This document shows positions 1 through 12,256 of a stretch of 64,000 nucleotides of DNA, piece by piece; within the stretch, counting starts at the first letter, position 1; each line of letters begins with the position of its first letter. Where the stretch lies: contig CM077666.1 of assembly GCA_039707655.1 (NCBI GenBank), positions 242,574,166 to 242,638,165 of the forward strand. Reading direction: 5' to 3'. The translations under genes were made by a program, and so were the position numbers. Under the pieces are notes generated by a model. The model made no database searches and was not told the DNA's origin. It worked only from the letters and a program-made list of their open reading frames with translations. Source of the stretch: Elymus sibiricus (taxonomy: Eukaryota; Streptophyta; Magnoliopsida; Poales; Poaceae).

Positions 1-1211
1 CTTGATGCCATTTTAGTTGATTATTTTTATGCAAATTGCAGCTGATGACCAGCTCTTCACAGTACCGATCTGCCCCACCTCTGTGGCCACGTGGCACACG
101 CACATGACCAATAACAAGACCTTGAAGTAGTTAGTTGCCAATGTGAGATGGAGAACACCCAATGATATAGAGGCTGTGCTTGGCTACCCACTGGGTAGAG
201 AATCCACTCGTATAGCCAAGTACAGGAACAGTGGCAGAAATTTATAATATCCACTAGATTTTGCAACATTTTACTAACGATTTCCTACTAAACATTTTAG
301 GAGAATAGTTTATTTGAAACATAACATTACCAGAATTTGCTGCTCAGCCAATTCAATACTTAGTGCATCCTGTTTAACATATCCTGCAAATGCAAATAGT
401 GTTAACAGTGCCAAATTTTAACCATTCAACTGATGGGGAAAACAGAGGAGATTAGAAAATGACATAGTATTGAGAAAACCAATTACCTGGACTTTGATTG
501 TCAATGTTGCTGACCTGTAGCATCAATACAGTACTCTCATCAGCAGTTTCAAAACATAGCTCCATATATTTTACAAGTAAATGCAATGTGAAATATGAGA
601 AGGAAACTCTCACTGTTGTGAACCTTGATTCACAATGGGATAACTACCGTGCTGAAGATAGCCCAGACGGCGTGGCTGCGACGAATTGGGTAGACATTGG
701 TTGGGACAAGAGAATAAACTGGAGAGATAAGATTGATTGTTCTTGCTTGCCTTAATCCTAGATACATGTCATCCTTTTATAGCGGATGCTTAGGCCACTA
801 ACCTTTCCTAACACAATATGACTTCCTAATGAATTAGACTCCTATAGTCCTAAACTTCCTAATACAATGTTATTCCCTAAAGGACTCTTCTCCCTTCCTT
901 CCCCAGCACATGACCTGCTGCTGCTGCAATATCCCTGGCCCTCTTGCCGGCCGGCCGGCCGCATCCACCGTACTAGTGTCCACAACACTACACCCTTCCC
1001 ACACTAGAAGCTTGTCCTCAAGCTGCAGGGTGGCGGCCATGGTTGAAGTTCAATCACATCACGCTGAACTATTTGCTCGGCAGTATATTTTGTTGGATCA
1101 ATCCCTTGGTCTTCCCTCGGCCCCATTTCCTTTGTATGCACAATTGAACAGCAACCCCATACAAAATTCGAAGCACAACACCTCCGCAAGCTATTTTTCA
1201 AAATTGAAAAC
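1..1211. other. Intergenic or intronic DNA, possible reverse gypsy LTR end
   Basis: No host exon is recognisable here. If the coiled-coil gene at 18671-33144 continues off the left edge, this stretch is inside one of its introns. At about 1000-1028 the minus strand reads a short tail like the end of a gypsy polyprotein (LEDKLLVW), and at 779-790 the minus strand has a TATA-like box, so part of a reverse-oriented gypsy LTR may lie at about 640-990. I could not fix its ends. The rest is ordinary AT-rich sequence. Confidence 0.25.
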
Positions 1212-1369
1212 TGTTGAATGTGTGGCCCATCACTGTTGGCCCAAGAGGCCCAGGTCCATATCCCAGAGGGGTATTCGACCTAGAAGGAGAGGAGCTCGAT
1301 CCTGTCTGGAGCTAAGCACCGCTACACCACACTGAAGCCACGGGGTATGCCTCTCCTCCTCTCTCAACA
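1212..1369 (+). repeat. 5' LTR of the copia fragment
   Basis: A 158-bp block starting TGTTGA and ending TCAACA, so its ends are perfect inverted hexamers. It sits immediately before the tRNA-Met-type primer-binding site. No matching 3' copy was found in the window. Confidence 0.65.
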
Positions 1370-1584
1370 TGGTATCAGACCAGGAGGCGGCCTAGTCGCC
1401 GGCGACAGCAGGGCCCTACGGGAAGGGGGAAGGCGGTGGCGGACCTGCACGACGGCGGGGCAGCTGCGGCGTGCAGCAGGAGAGCTTGGGCGAGCGGCTG
1501 GTGAGGAGCGCACGGCGTGGCTGCACGCGAGCTGTGGGGAACGCTGGTGGCCGTAGCCCGACATCTTCCTCCTCTTCTCTTCTC

Positions 1585-1960
1585 CGGTGGCTTGAGTTTG
1601 ACTCGTCTTGTTGCTGGAGCGGTGGTGTGTGCGTGAGGAACTGCTGGAGCTGCTGAGGAGGGGAGAAGGAAAACAGTGGAGAAGGAAAGATTGAGTGTGA
1701 CTGGTTCTGCTGCTGCTGAGGGCAGCTGTTAAGAGCTGCTGCTGCTGTGCTGATTGGAGAGAAAGGAGGAGCTGCTGCTGTTTCTGTTGCTGCTGCTGCT
1801 GGTTTGCACTGCTGAGGGCTGAACTACTGCTGCTGGTTTGCACTGCTGAGGGCTGAACTACTGCTGCTGCTGTCTTGAAGTGTAGAGTAGGAGCTGGTGG
1901 TGCCTGTGTTGCTGCTGCTTCTGCTGAGGTGTTGCTGCTGCGTGCTGTTATTCGAGGAGG
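1585..1960 (+). repeat. CTG/GCT-rich low-complexity tract
   Basis: Imperfect runs of CTG and GCT triplets within the copia gag region, including a local duplication of a 39-bp unit at about 1796-1865. On the minus strand it reads as glutamine- and serine-rich peptide, which is a by-product of the repeat. Confidence 0.7.
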
Positions 1961-2369
1961 GCTAGCTGCTGCGTGTGGCTGCCTGGGAGGAAGATGGCAG
2001 GTGGTGAGGTCGTGGATTCGGTGCGGCCGGATGATGGATGTTCGTGTGACGCGGAGGAAAGAGGAAGGCATGAAGGAGATGAAAGGCTAGGAAGAGACCA
2101 TGACCTGAAGAGGACACATGTGCCAGGCGGGTGTGAGCTGCGCGAGGCAGAGGAGGCGACGGCGAATGGCGTTGGTTTGCTGTGGACATGTGCAGCAAGT
2201 ATGTGGCAGCACACGTGTGCTTTGTTGTTTCCCCTCGGCGAAATGATGCAGGAAGTAGAGGATGCAGGTGAGATCGAACAACTTGATAGCCAGGAGGACG
2301 CTAGCCTTCCAAGTTTGGCTCATTTTATCTGTACAAATTAAGGCAACACTGAAAAGGCCACAATAGCTG

Positions 2370-3360
2370 CTCGCAGAACTGATCCGGAGTGGGTACTCGA
2401 CTCTGGTGCATCTCAACATGTTGCTGGTGACTTCACGGAATTTGAGTCATATGATCAGCACACTCCCTCTCAAAGTAACACTATATGTACAGCTGGTGGG
2501 ACATTACAGCCTATTAAGGGTATTGGGACAGTTCAATGTACACCTGCTATTAAATTATCTTCAGTCCTATATGTGCTCTAATCGACAGGTGGACTGTAGG
2601 ATAACACTTGACAGAGGAATGTGCTTTATTCAGGACAGGCCGACTGGATGGAGGATGGGGACTGGAAGGAGGCATAGGGACTCTGGTACATGAACCGTGA
2701 GGGGCTTGGTCAGATGCGGCTCAGTGTTTGCGGCAATTGTGGATGAAAGAGAGTCTGTGGCGATGAAACATCACTGCAGAATAGGGTATGTACCATTTAA
2801 TAAAATGTACAGGTTGTTTCCTGATGTAATGCATGGAGTAGATAAGAACAAGCTGAAATGTGATATGTGTGAGTTTGCAAAACACACGCGGACGTCTTAT
2901 GTGAGTAAGGGACTTAGAAATATATCCCCATTCATGGTTATTCACTCGGATGTGTGGACAAGTCCTGTGGTGTCGGTTAGTGGTGCAAAGTATTTTTGTG
3001 ACCTTTATTGACTGCCACGTATGACATGGGTCTATTTGATGCGCCACAAGGATGAAACTTTCCAATGCTTCAAGACTTCGTATGTCTACGTGAAAATGTA
3101 CTAGTGATAACTGATAATGGCACTGAGAATGTGAACAAAGTGTTTGGGACTTCCTTATCAGAGCAAGGGAATTTGCATCAAACCTCATATCTGGACACTC
3201 CTTAGAATGGAATGGCGGAAAGGAAGAATCGAAATATTCTGGAGGTTCCTCGATCACTGATGTTTACTATGAATGTGCCAAAATTCTTGTGGAGTGAAGT
3301 TGTGATAACTGCGACATACCTGACCAATCGCACATCATCGAGGATTGGGTATGAAGTCAC
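2370..3360 (+). pseudogene. Copia protease and integrase remnants
   Basis: Protease is recognised from EWVLDSGASQHVAG at about 2385-2430 and the following beta-rich segment ending in VLYV. Integrase is recognised from the CxxC pair near 2862-2872 (KCDMCEFAKHTR), the DV.TSPVVS segment near 2950 and the late NGMAERKNR motif near 3210. The reading frame changes several times and stops interrupt it, so no functional polyprotein is possible. In copia elements these domains cut the polyprotein and insert the cDNA. Confidence 0.7.
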
Positions 3361-3921
3361 CTTCTGAGTTACTTGTATCTTCATTGTGTATTCTTCTAGG
3401 CAGCATGGCCACAAGTGTTGAAGTCCTTCTGAACGGAGGACCGTTGTGAGCATGGATGTCACCTTCAAGGAATCCAAACCATTTTATGGTGAGAAAACTG
3501 ATCTTAGTGGATTATTTGAAAGTCTTGACCACACCCAGTCTACTGTGATAAGTCAAGAGGGGGAGAGTGGTGGCAGTTGTGGTGGTGCCGATTCAGTGCT
3601 GCAGCAACCAATTGAGGGTGATATTCCGGTACAACAAAGCGAGCAGCAGCCCCAGCAACTGATAATACCACCGAGTGATGGGCCAAGTGAAGGACTGATT
3701 GGGTGTCGAGTCAGGCAGGCGGTGCTCCCACCCGGATCGGTTGTGTACCGAGGTGGACGGCAAAGCAAGAGGAGCAACTAAAGGTGTATTGAGGTGATGG
3801 TGTTGCACCGGCTCAAATTGGTAGTGTGCCGAGGTGGAAGCCAGAGCAAGAGGAGCAGTTAAAGGTGTATTCAAGGAAGTGAGATGATGGTGTTGCACAT
3901 CAAGGGGAGCAACTAGATCAG
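3361..3921 (+). other. Decayed copia pol linker
   Basis: Sequence between the integrase remnant and the gypsy insertion. A diverged direct repeat around a GTGTATT motif is visible at 3783-3912, but no domain can be read. It is probably the linker between integrase and the missing reverse transcriptase. Confidence 0.35.
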
Positions 3922-4253
3922 TGTCAGCGAACCAGCGGCAACAGATGACGACACTGTACCAAATCCGGCAAGCGACGAGGAGGCGGCAAGATTCAAGACG
4001 CCTCGTGGGCCTGCAGGACGGCCCACTCGAGAGAAGACGCGGCCCACGTGGAATTTCGGTCCTAACTGGACCCAGTAGCTTAAATACAAACTTGTAAGGT
4101 TCACTTCCTGGCTTGGACTTGGACGGCGGCTTCGGCCAATCTGTAATCTGACTTGTAGCTGTGAGGGAGGTTGGGAGGAAACACACGCTACTGCAATTCC
4201 CCATTTCGCCATGAACCCTAGTTCCAATTCGTAGATCGAGAGTTGTGCTTACA
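3922..4253 (+). repeat. 5' LTR of gypsy element 1
   Basis: 332 bp, starts TGTCAGCGAACC and ends GTGCTTACA; matches 9048-9378. The primer-binding site at 4256-4265 begins two bases after it. Confidence 0.92.
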
Positions 4254-4335
4254 CTTGGTATCAGATTCGGTGGTCCTGGCGCTTCCTCAACATCATCACG
4301 GTACACGGTGGCGGGATCGACGGCGAGCCGAGGTG

Positions 4336-5660
4336 ATGGAGAAGTTATCAGAGGACGGGCGTGGTGTGTACGAGCTCCTACGGGCGGATTTCGCCACGGA
4401 TCTCGACCGCCGCTTCAAGGAACAAGGTGCGGATCTCCTCCAGGCCATGGAAAAGCTGATCGCGACGAACACGAAGACCCTTGACGGTCTCCTCTCGGCG
4501 CGGGTGGATGGAGTCCGTGACGAGATGTTGTTGGAGATGGAGCAGCTCCGTGGGGAGATTCCGAAGGAGGGCCCTCCTCGCCCTGATGGATCCGCAGCGT
4601 CGCGCCTCGCTGGGAATGGTCGCGGCGGCGGCGTCACCGATTCCCTTGGCTTCGACAACGACCACCGGGGGAAGGCGCATAATACTTATGTCCCTCCTCC
4701 GGTCAGAGGTGCGCGTGATTCCAATTCTTCGTTCCGCAATTCGATGCTCCGTGATTCACCTTCTATGGATGTTGCTGATTCGTTCGAGTTGGGTCTGCGT
4801 TTGGAGTTGCCGCGGTTTGACGGTGCCAATCTGCGTCTGTGGCAAACGCGCTGTGAGGATCAGTTCAGGTTATGGTGTACACCAACTCATCGATGGATTT
4901 CTCTAGCAACGGCTCAATTTGAAGGTGTTGCGGCCCGTTGGCTGGAATCTATGCAGCGTCACCAACCGCAAGCAAGTTGGTCTGAATTTTGTCAGTGTTT
5001 GTAGAACCGTTTTGGCAGGAATCGGCATCAGACACTGTTGCGTCAGTTGTTTCGGATCGCCCAAACTTCTTCTGTGGCAGATTATGTTGAGCGTTTTGCT
5101 GACTTATATGATCAATTGTCTGCGTATGAAGAAGCACCAAATTCTCTTCATTATACCACCAGATTTTTGGACGGCCTAAAACCAAGTGTTCGTGTTGCTG
5201 TTGCTCTGCAGAAACCACGGGACCTTGATGCAGCTTATGATCTAGCATTGTTGCATGAGGAGCTAGGTGTGTTGCTGTTGCTCTGCAGAAACCACGGGAC
5301 CTTGATGCAGCTTATGATCTAGCATTGTTGCATTAGGAGCTAGGTGAAGGGATTACTCCTATGAACACTGTCAGTGTTGCTAAGTCTGGTCCCATGCCCT
5401 TGCCACTGCCACCAACCAAATACAAAAGCTACGATGAAAAACGGAGTTCAGATGTTCGGAAGGCAGTTCAAACTGAGGATAAGTGGTCTGCCTTGCGCAA
5501 TTTTCGTAAGTCCAAGGGCCTTTGTTTTGTGTGTGGTGAGAAATGGTCTTAGCTGTAAATCTTCAGTGCAGTTGCATATTGTACAAGAACTCATTGATCA
5601 TATTCAGTCTGAAGAGGGTGTTTCTTCTGTCAGTAGTGACTAGGACCAGATGTCTACTTA
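4336..5660 (+). pseudogene. Gag of gypsy element 1, disabled
   Basis: Starts at an ATG about 80 bases after the 5' LTR with an N-terminal charged helix. The capsid core follows (LELPRFDGANLRLWQTRCED, then the ARWL and RQLFRIAQTSSVADYVERF segments), then a zinc-knuckle remnant GLCFVCGEKW near 5517-5546. An in-frame TAG at 5002-5004 stands where related elements have glutamine, so a CAG to TAG change is likely. A 77-bp tandem duplication (5192-5268 and 5269-5345) lies in the capsid C-terminus and its second copy carries a further stop. Frames change again near the knuckle. The family role is to form the virus-like particle. Confidence 0.85.
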
Positions 5661-8600
5661 TAGTATACACCTGTCTGCTGCAGCTGTGGGAAAAACCTCT
5701 AATGCTCCCACCTTACAGTTATTGATTGAATTGCAAGGTATGGATCTAGTGTTCCTAGTGGACTCAGGCAGTACACACTCTTTCATTGATAGTGGTCTGC
5801 AACATAGACTGTCTAAGGTGCAGAAGACCTCTCCTGTATCAGTATCAGTAGCTGGTGGTGGTACTTTGCAGTGTAATTCTATCATACAGGATTGCTCTTG
5901 GAATTGTGGTTCTGTTCAGTTCACTAGTGATTTCAGAGTGCTACCCTTAGCTAGTTATGATGGTATAATTGGTTTGGACTGGCTTGCCAAACACAGCCCT
6001 ATGCAAGTTGACTGAGTGCAAAAGTGGATGTCATTCACTTATCAAGGCCAGATAGTCACCTTACAAGGATTGTTGCCTGAAGATGTTGTTGTTAAAGTAT
6101 TTTCTGTTTCTTTGATAAGACCTGTTAATGAGGCTGTTAAACATCCAGAGTTGCAAGTGTTGTTGGATAAGCATGTTGTGGTATTTGAAACCCCAACTAC
6201 ATTACCACCAAGAAGACTCAAGGATCATACTATCCCATTAATTCCTGGAGTAAGGCCAGTATCTGTTAGGCCTTACAGAATTGCTCCCCATCTTAAAGAT
6301 GAACTGGATAAACAGATTAAGGAGTTGCTGGACTTGGGCATGATCAGTCACAGTAACAGTGCTTTCTCCTCCCCTGTGTTGCTAGTTAAAAAGAAAGAAG
6401 GAGCTTGGAGAATGGTGGTAGATTATAGACATCTCAATGCTATCACATTAAAAAGCAAGTACCCAGTGCCTGTTATAGATGAACTATTGGATGAGTTGTC
6501 AGGAGCTTGTTGGTTTTCTAAACTTGATCTGAAAGCTGGTTATCACCAGATCAGATTAGCACCAGGTGAGGAGTATAAGACAGCTTTCCAGACACACAAT
6601 GGCCACTACGAATTTAATGTCATGGGCTTTGGTCTGACAGGGGCACCAGGCACATTTCAAGGCACTATGAATTTTGATCTGTCGCCTGTTTTGGGGAAGT
6701 GTGCAGTAGTGTTCTTTGATGATATACTGGTATTCAGTAAAACTCTGGAAGAACATTGGAAGCATTTGGATGAGGTGTTGTCTATATTGCATAAAGAACA
6801 GTGGAAGGTTAAAATGTCTAAATGTGATTTTGCTCAACCCAAGATAGCATATCTGGGGCATGTTATTTCTGCAGCTGGTGTTTCTACTGACCCTGATAAA
6901 ATCTTGGTTGTTCAGCAATGGCATGTGCCTGTTAATGTGAAAGAAGTCAGGGGCTTCCTTGGACTGAGTGGGTACTACAGGAAGTTTATAAAACACTATG
7001 GAATTATTGCAAGGCCACTGACTGGCCTCCTTAAGAAGGGGATTCCTTTTGTTTGTACCAGTATAACAGAGGAGCATTTGTTACACTCAAGCAAGCTCTA
7101 GTGTCTGCTCCTGTTTTGGCCCTACCTGATTTTTCTAAACCTTTCATGATTGAAACTGATGCTTGTGAATATGGGATTGGTGCAGTACTCATGCAACAGG
7201 GACACCCACTGGATTGAAACTGATGCTTGTGAATATGGGATTGGTGCAGTACTCATGCAACAGGGACACCCCCTGGCTTTTGTTAGCAAAACCTTAGGTC
7301 CAAAAAACAGAGCTCTGTCAGTATATGAAAAAGAATATTTGGCTATCCTGTTGGCAGTAGATAAGTGGAGGCCTTATTTGCAAGTGCAACAGTTTGTCAT
7401 TAAGACAGATCAGAGTAGTTTGACTCATCTACAGGACCAAAGGTTGCACACAGTTTGGCAACAGAAATGCCTCACTAAGTTGTTGGGCCTGAACTATCAA
7501 ATTCAGTATAAACAGGGCAAGGAAAATAGTGCAACTGATGCATTATCTAGAAGACCACCTGATACATCTCAACTGTTCTCAGTATCAATTACTCAGCCCA
7601 CTTGGTTGTCTGAGATAATAGATAGTTATCAACAGGATGAGAAGGCCCTAGCAATTATGCAGCAATTGGCTGTGCAACCAGCTTCTAAACCCCCTTACAG
7701 TCTTGTTAATGGCTTGTTGAGGTACAAGCAGAGCATATGGGTAGTTCCTATTCCTGAGTTACATCATAAAAAAAATTCTGCTTTCCATGACAGTCCTCTG
7801 GGTGGGCATTCAGGATTTCCAGTTACATACAAAAGGATCCATGCTCTTTTCTCTTGGTATGGTATGAAAAAGTTTATATTAGCTCAAGTTCAATCTTGTT
7901 TGATTTGCCAAAAAGCTAAGCCTGAAAGAGTCCAGTATCCAGGATTGCTATCACCATTGCCAGTACCAAAAAGGGCCTAGGATACTGTTTCCATGGATTT
8001 CATCAGTGGGCTTCCTACTTCTTATCAGTATAATTGCATTCTGGTGGTGATTGATAAGTTTTCCAAGTATGGTCATTTCATAGCTCTGAAACATCCCTTC
8101 AATGCTCAGAAAGTGGCTGAGGTATTTCTAGATCATGTGTACAAGTTGCATGGAATGCCCAATATCATTATCTCTGATAGGGACCCACTTTTCACTAGTC
8201 ACTTCTGGAAGATGCTAGTCACTAAAACTGGCACACAACTGAATATGAGTACAGCTAATCATCCTGAGACTGATGGTCAGACTGAGAGAGTCAATCAACA
8301 GGTGGAATGTTATCTTAGATGTTTCATCAGTGCTCAACCTCACAAGTGGAGTAAGTGGCTGTCATTGTGTGAATTTTGGTATAATTCCAATTGGCACTCT
8401 GCTTTGGGAAAATCTCCTTTTGAAGTTCTGTATGGTTATACTCCTAGATACTTTGGCATTAGTGCATCAGATACAATTGCTCCAGTGGAAATGCAAGAGT
8501 GGTTGCAATCTCGTCAGACAATCACAGAAACAGTTCGGCAACATTTGTTGAGGGCCCAACAGCGTATGAAAAGTCAAGCTGATAAGCATAGGACAGACAG

Positions 8601-9204
8601 AACATTTGAGGTGGGTGATCAGGTATTTCTTAAACTGCAACTTTATGCTCAGCTCTCATTGTATTCCAGGACAAATCACAAACTGGCCTTTAAGTTTTAT
8701 GGACCATTTCAAGTTCTGGAAAAGATTGGTGAGAGAGCTTACAAGCTGGATCTTCCCGATGGTAGCCGCCTACATCCAGTGTTTCATGTTTCCCAGCTTA
8801 AGCGTTTCTTATCGAGAGAGGCTGTGCTTAATCAGACATTACCTACAGTTCGTGCTGCTTTACAAGTTCCTCTCCAAGTGTTACCGCAGAGGGTTAGACA
8901 AAATGGTAACCGTACTGTTGCTCAAGGGGTCGTCCAGTGGTATGAATCTTCGCCTGCTGATGCTACCTGGGAAGACTTGGAGTTTCTGAAACATCAATTT
9001 CCCCGTGCACCGGCTTGGGGGCAAGCCGGCTCTCAAGGAGGGAGGAATGTCAGCGAACCAGCGGCAACAGATGACGACACTGTACCAAATCCGGCAAGCG
9101 ACGAGGAGGCGGCAAGATTCAAGACGCCTCGTGGGCCTGCAGCACTGCCCACTCGAGAGAAGACACGGCCCAGGTGGAATTTCGGTCCTGACTGGACCCA
9201 GTAG
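5650..9204 (+). pseudogene. Pol of gypsy element 1, disabled
   Basis: Protease is marked by FLVDSGSTHSFIDSG near 5752. Reverse transcriptase spans about 6230-6990, with KLDLKAGYHQIRL and the catalytic FFDDILVFS near 6713. RNase H has IETDACEYGIGAV. Integrase shows a zinc-binding H..H..C..C set (GGHSGF and CLICQ, about 7800-7910) and a core with SMDFISGLP and SDRDPLFTSHFW. The tail GVVQWYES...WEDLEFL is chromodomain-like. Breaks are a stop at 6013-6015, a frame change near 7080, a 64-bp tandem duplication at 7148-7275, and a TAG at 7978-7980 at a tryptophan position of the family. The last frame runs on into the 3' LTR and stops at 9204. Confidence 0.9.
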
Positions 9205-9378
9205 CTTAAATACAAACTTGTAACGTTCACTTCCTGGCTTGGACTTGGACGGCGGCTTCGGCCCAGCTATAATCGACTTGTAGCTGTGAGGGAGGTTGGG
9301 AGGAAACACACGCTACTGCAATTCCCCATTTCACCATGAACCCTAGTTCCAATTCGTAGATCGAGAGTTGTGCTTACA
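9048..9378 (+). repeat. 3' LTR of gypsy element 1
   Basis: 331 bp, TGTCAGCG to GCTTACA, preceded by a purine-rich tract (AAGGAGGGAGGAA, 9035-9047). The first 157 bases also encode the last 52 residues of the polyprotein. Confidence 0.92.
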
Positions 9379-9383
9379 ATCAG

Positions 9384-10540
9384 CAACTGACGGTACGGAA
9401 AACCGTCAATAGTCTCGATAGGGTGGTACGCAGGACCTGAAGTACCAAACAGGATCACACATGGGGGGTTTTAACCATGTTCGGGCCCTCATCATGGAGG
9501 TAACACCCTACTCCTGCTTTGGCTTTTGATTGATGGGGGGAAACGCCTTGTGTGAGGGGTTACAATATGCGTGGAGATGTTGCTATCAAGACTATGACTT
9601 GATGTCGGATGGCTTGAACTACCCCCTCACCTCGCCTTATAAAGGGGGCGAGGCCTAGGGTTACACATTTTACGAACCGATCTAGAATCTTATTCGGTCG
9701 AGGCGTCCTTGACTTGTGCGTCAAGGTGAGAGCCTGTCCCAGGGAACGCCTCGACCTACTAGGCCCTGAGGCCGGCGCACCGTCCAGCTTGCCAACCGAC
9801 GGGCCACCCCCGGTATCATACACCGTCAATAACCCCCGAGCTCGTCAGGAGTTCCGCTTGGCCTTCGATTGAAGCTTCGTCTTGAGTCACCGTGATGAAA
9901 TCTTGATGGGCTCTCCTCCGTCTTGTGGTTGGTCGTTCGCTCGTTGGTTCCTTCAGCCAATCGTTGAGTTATCCAGCTTCCACAGCTCCGGCTTCAGCCA
10001 AGCCAAATGCCGATGAGGGTATTAAGAGGTCACGCCTCCCAACCACCTTGTCTAGGCTATGGCCCCAAGCGACGCCGGTCCCACTGAAGGTCTTGTTCCA
10101 TCGCTTTTACTGTGTGTCGTTTCCCATGCCCGGGATCCACACGGAAGTCAGATCTGGCGCGAGTTTCGCTGCAAAGGTTGCCGCTCGGCATCCTGCGCCA
10201 TGCTATAAAAGGAGGGAGGGGTAATTCACGCCCAGACACCCCTCGCCCCCTTTTCTCCTTCAGTAGCAAAAAACCTAGATTTGGTTTCTTTTGCACCTTG
10301 CCAAATCGTTATGGCGAAGGGGAATATCCCTAGCGTCAAGCGCGAGGAGCGGGCGTATGGCAGAGAGGGGCGCAAAAGGCGATGCTCCAAACACGACCGC
10401 CGGAGCGCCCGTCATCGGCAGGGCGGCAGGGCCGTGCGGAAGTGGACTGCCTCCACTACGACGCGCGTCCATGTAGAAGATTTAGTAAGACAGGGATTCC
10501 TCCCACCCAGGAGTAAGACAGGTGATGACAAGTTGTAGTT
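9384..10540 (+). mobile_element. Gypsy-type LTR and gag remnant
   Basis: Begins just after the target duplication of gypsy element 1. 9384-10250 has the look of a long gypsy LTR, with a TATA-like box TATAAAAGG at about 10204. An ATG at 10311 opens a short arginine-rich reading frame ending in VHVEDLVRQGFLPPRS, a phrase common in grass gypsy gag-like proteins. Nothing of pol remains. No partner LTR was found, so the ends are uncertain. Confidence 0.5.
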
Positions 10541-11324
10541 TTTTGTCATCCATACCTTGCTTAATAACAAGCTTTGAACCTTTGAGCCTTTGTTTTGCTT
10601 GTGTCAGATGTGCATTTGCGCTTTATGGATCTAAACATGGCAACTATAATTTCATCATGCATATTTGTTGTTGAATTTGATTATGTGGGCTTGTGCTTTA
10701 TGGAGCTATTTTGTAAATTGTGTGTTGAAACCTGTTTCATGTTGGCATAAATTTTAAATTTTAGAAAGATGATTTTAGTCTATTATAAAGCTCATTTGTT
10801 AAGCCAAATTTGGTGTGGATTTATCAATTCATGCCAAAATGGCAGCCATACATGATATAGAAATCATTTCAATTCAGAAATCCATGTGGCGGCCAAACAT
10901 GTTTTTTTTTTCAATTGGATGTCCATTTCAACCAAATGAAATCCTAACAGAGATTTGTGTCCTCACAGAGGCCCTTAGTTATTTGTGTCCTCATTTCACA
11001 CACACAAAAAACATTTGTGTCCTCACATAGGCCCTTAGTTATCTGTGAGGAAAAAACACCTCTTCCATGCACTTCTTGTTTTCTTTACCCTTCACCTAGT
11101 GGACATCATGGGGCATCATACTGATGAGTATTCATCTTACAGTACGTGAATGTAAGAACATAATGACAGAGGTTAACTGATGGTGACACATATTATTACA
11201 AAATTGTACTAGAAGATGAAAATGTGATTCTAATTTTACTTGGGAATAATTTCTACTCCCATCCGTGTTGTTTGGATAACCCTCAATACTAGAATTATTT
11301 TTGCTCAATATACTTCCCAAGTAC
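10541..11324. other. AT-rich stretch without genes, with a short direct repeat
   Basis: No coding exon is seen. A 30-bp unit (ATTTGTGTCCTCACA, then GGCCCTTAGTTAT) occurs at 10953-10982 and again at 11013-11042, a period of 60 bases. The block 11254-11283 is inversely repeated at 18430-18468. Confidence 0.4.
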
Positions 11325-11400
11325 GAAAGACCCATAGTGGTCGGACCCTTCCTCGGACCCTGCGCAAGCGGGAGATACATGCACCGGGCTGCCCTTTTTT
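11325..11400 (+). mobile_element. 3' fragment of an Au-type SINE
   Basis: 76 bp running from GAAAGACCCATAGTGGTCGG to GCACCGGGCTGCCC and a run of T. It matches the 3' half of the full-length copy at 30278-30460. The tRNA-like promoter half is missing. Confidence 0.7.
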
Positions 11401-11803
11401 ATACTTCCCCAAGTACAAATATTGTTACTTCACCCTTAAACTTTCTCTATGGTGATTTTGTCCATGTGGCTGCCAACTCACCTGATTTTGTACATGTGGC
11501 ATCATAAATGGACTAAGGGTGTGTTTGGTAGGGTGCATGGAGGGTGTGTGGGCTTAAAAGTTCCCGACTCAACCCATTTTTGACTGTTTGGTAGGGTGTA
11601 TGGGCTCTCCTCAGCTATGCCCAACTCATTCTAAAAAGGCCCTCAGCCATGCTCAGCTGAGAATCCCCAAATAGGTGTTCGCTAGTCAGCCCTCCTCTTC
11701 CCTGCCACCGCCGCCTCACTTCCCCCATCAAGCACCCACCTTCCCACCGTCAGCATGTTATAGATGCAGGCTACCAAACACACCAACATGTATGTACTCA
11801 GCA

Positions 11804-12156
11804 TGCCAGCAGCCCTGACAGCCGGGCCACAGCATCCAGCGACTCGCCATCTCCTACGGCAGAACCGCGACCGCAACGCACCAGGAAGCCCAACAGCGAG
11901 TCGCTGGGCCGGCCTGGGTCCAGTGAAGCCAGCGGCACCAACTACTTCTACAGCCAGACGCGACGCTCGAAGGCATCCAGAGGATCACGGCGGCAAGGCA
12001 CGGACGGCTACCTACCCAGTTCCCATTCTCTCCTGCGTGAGAGCTAGTTCTTCCCCGATCCCCAAATTCATGTATGAACTCTGTAATCGCCACTGAAACT
12101 TACCATCGAGAGGAACGAGTTCATCTTAGCACCTAGATCGATCCCTGGTGTTAACA
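11804..12156 (+). repeat. 5' LTR of gypsy element 2
   Basis: 353 bp, TGCCAGCAGCC to GGTGTTAACA; its second dinucleotide is GC where the 3' copy has GT. Matches 16938-17291. Confidence 0.95.
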
Positions 12157-12256
12157 TATGGTATCAGAGGCCATCCACTACCCTTCCTCTGTTCCCAATC
12201 TGGCGTTGTTCGTGGAAACAAGGCGCCTCCGACAAGCTCGTGCCCAGATCGAAGCC

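Larger units (their letters stand above)
1212..3921 (+). mobile_element. Truncated Ty1-copia retrotransposon
   Basis: A 5' LTR is followed directly by a primer-binding site (TGGTATCAGACC at 1370-1381), a gag region taken over by CTG-rich low-complexity sequence, a protease with WVLDSGAS near 2390, and an integrase fragment at about 2590-3360 in which pieces such as NGMAERKNRNILE can be read across several frames. Domain order protease then integrase is that of copia. There are many stops and frameshifts, no reverse transcriptase, and no 3' LTR; the right end is cut where the gypsy element at 3922 inserted. Dead fragment. Confidence 0.75.
3922..9378 (+). mobile_element. Complete Ty3-gypsy chromovirus-like element (Reina type)
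   Basis: A 5457-bp element flanked by a perfect 5-bp target duplication, ATCAG at 3917-3921 and 9379-9383. LTRs are short (332 and 331 bp), a primer-binding site TGGTATCAGA follows the 5' LTR, and a purine tract precedes the 3' LTR. Domain order is gag, protease, reverse transcriptase, RNase H, integrase and a chromodomain-like tail. Small size, short LTRs and that tail fit the Reina clade of chromoviruses (inference). By eye the LTRs differ at about 11 positions, suggesting an insertion of the order of one million years ago. Stops, frameshifts and two internal tandem duplications disable it. Confidence 0.92.

Noticed and set aside
1..60. Splice acceptor and exon at the left edge on the plus strand (GCAAATTGCAG)
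   Set aside because: The following frame has no domain and cannot be extended leftward within the window; likely chance.
1364..2071. Minus-strand glutamine/serine-rich frame of 235 codons
   Set aside because: It is the CTG repeat tract of the copia fragment read backwards.
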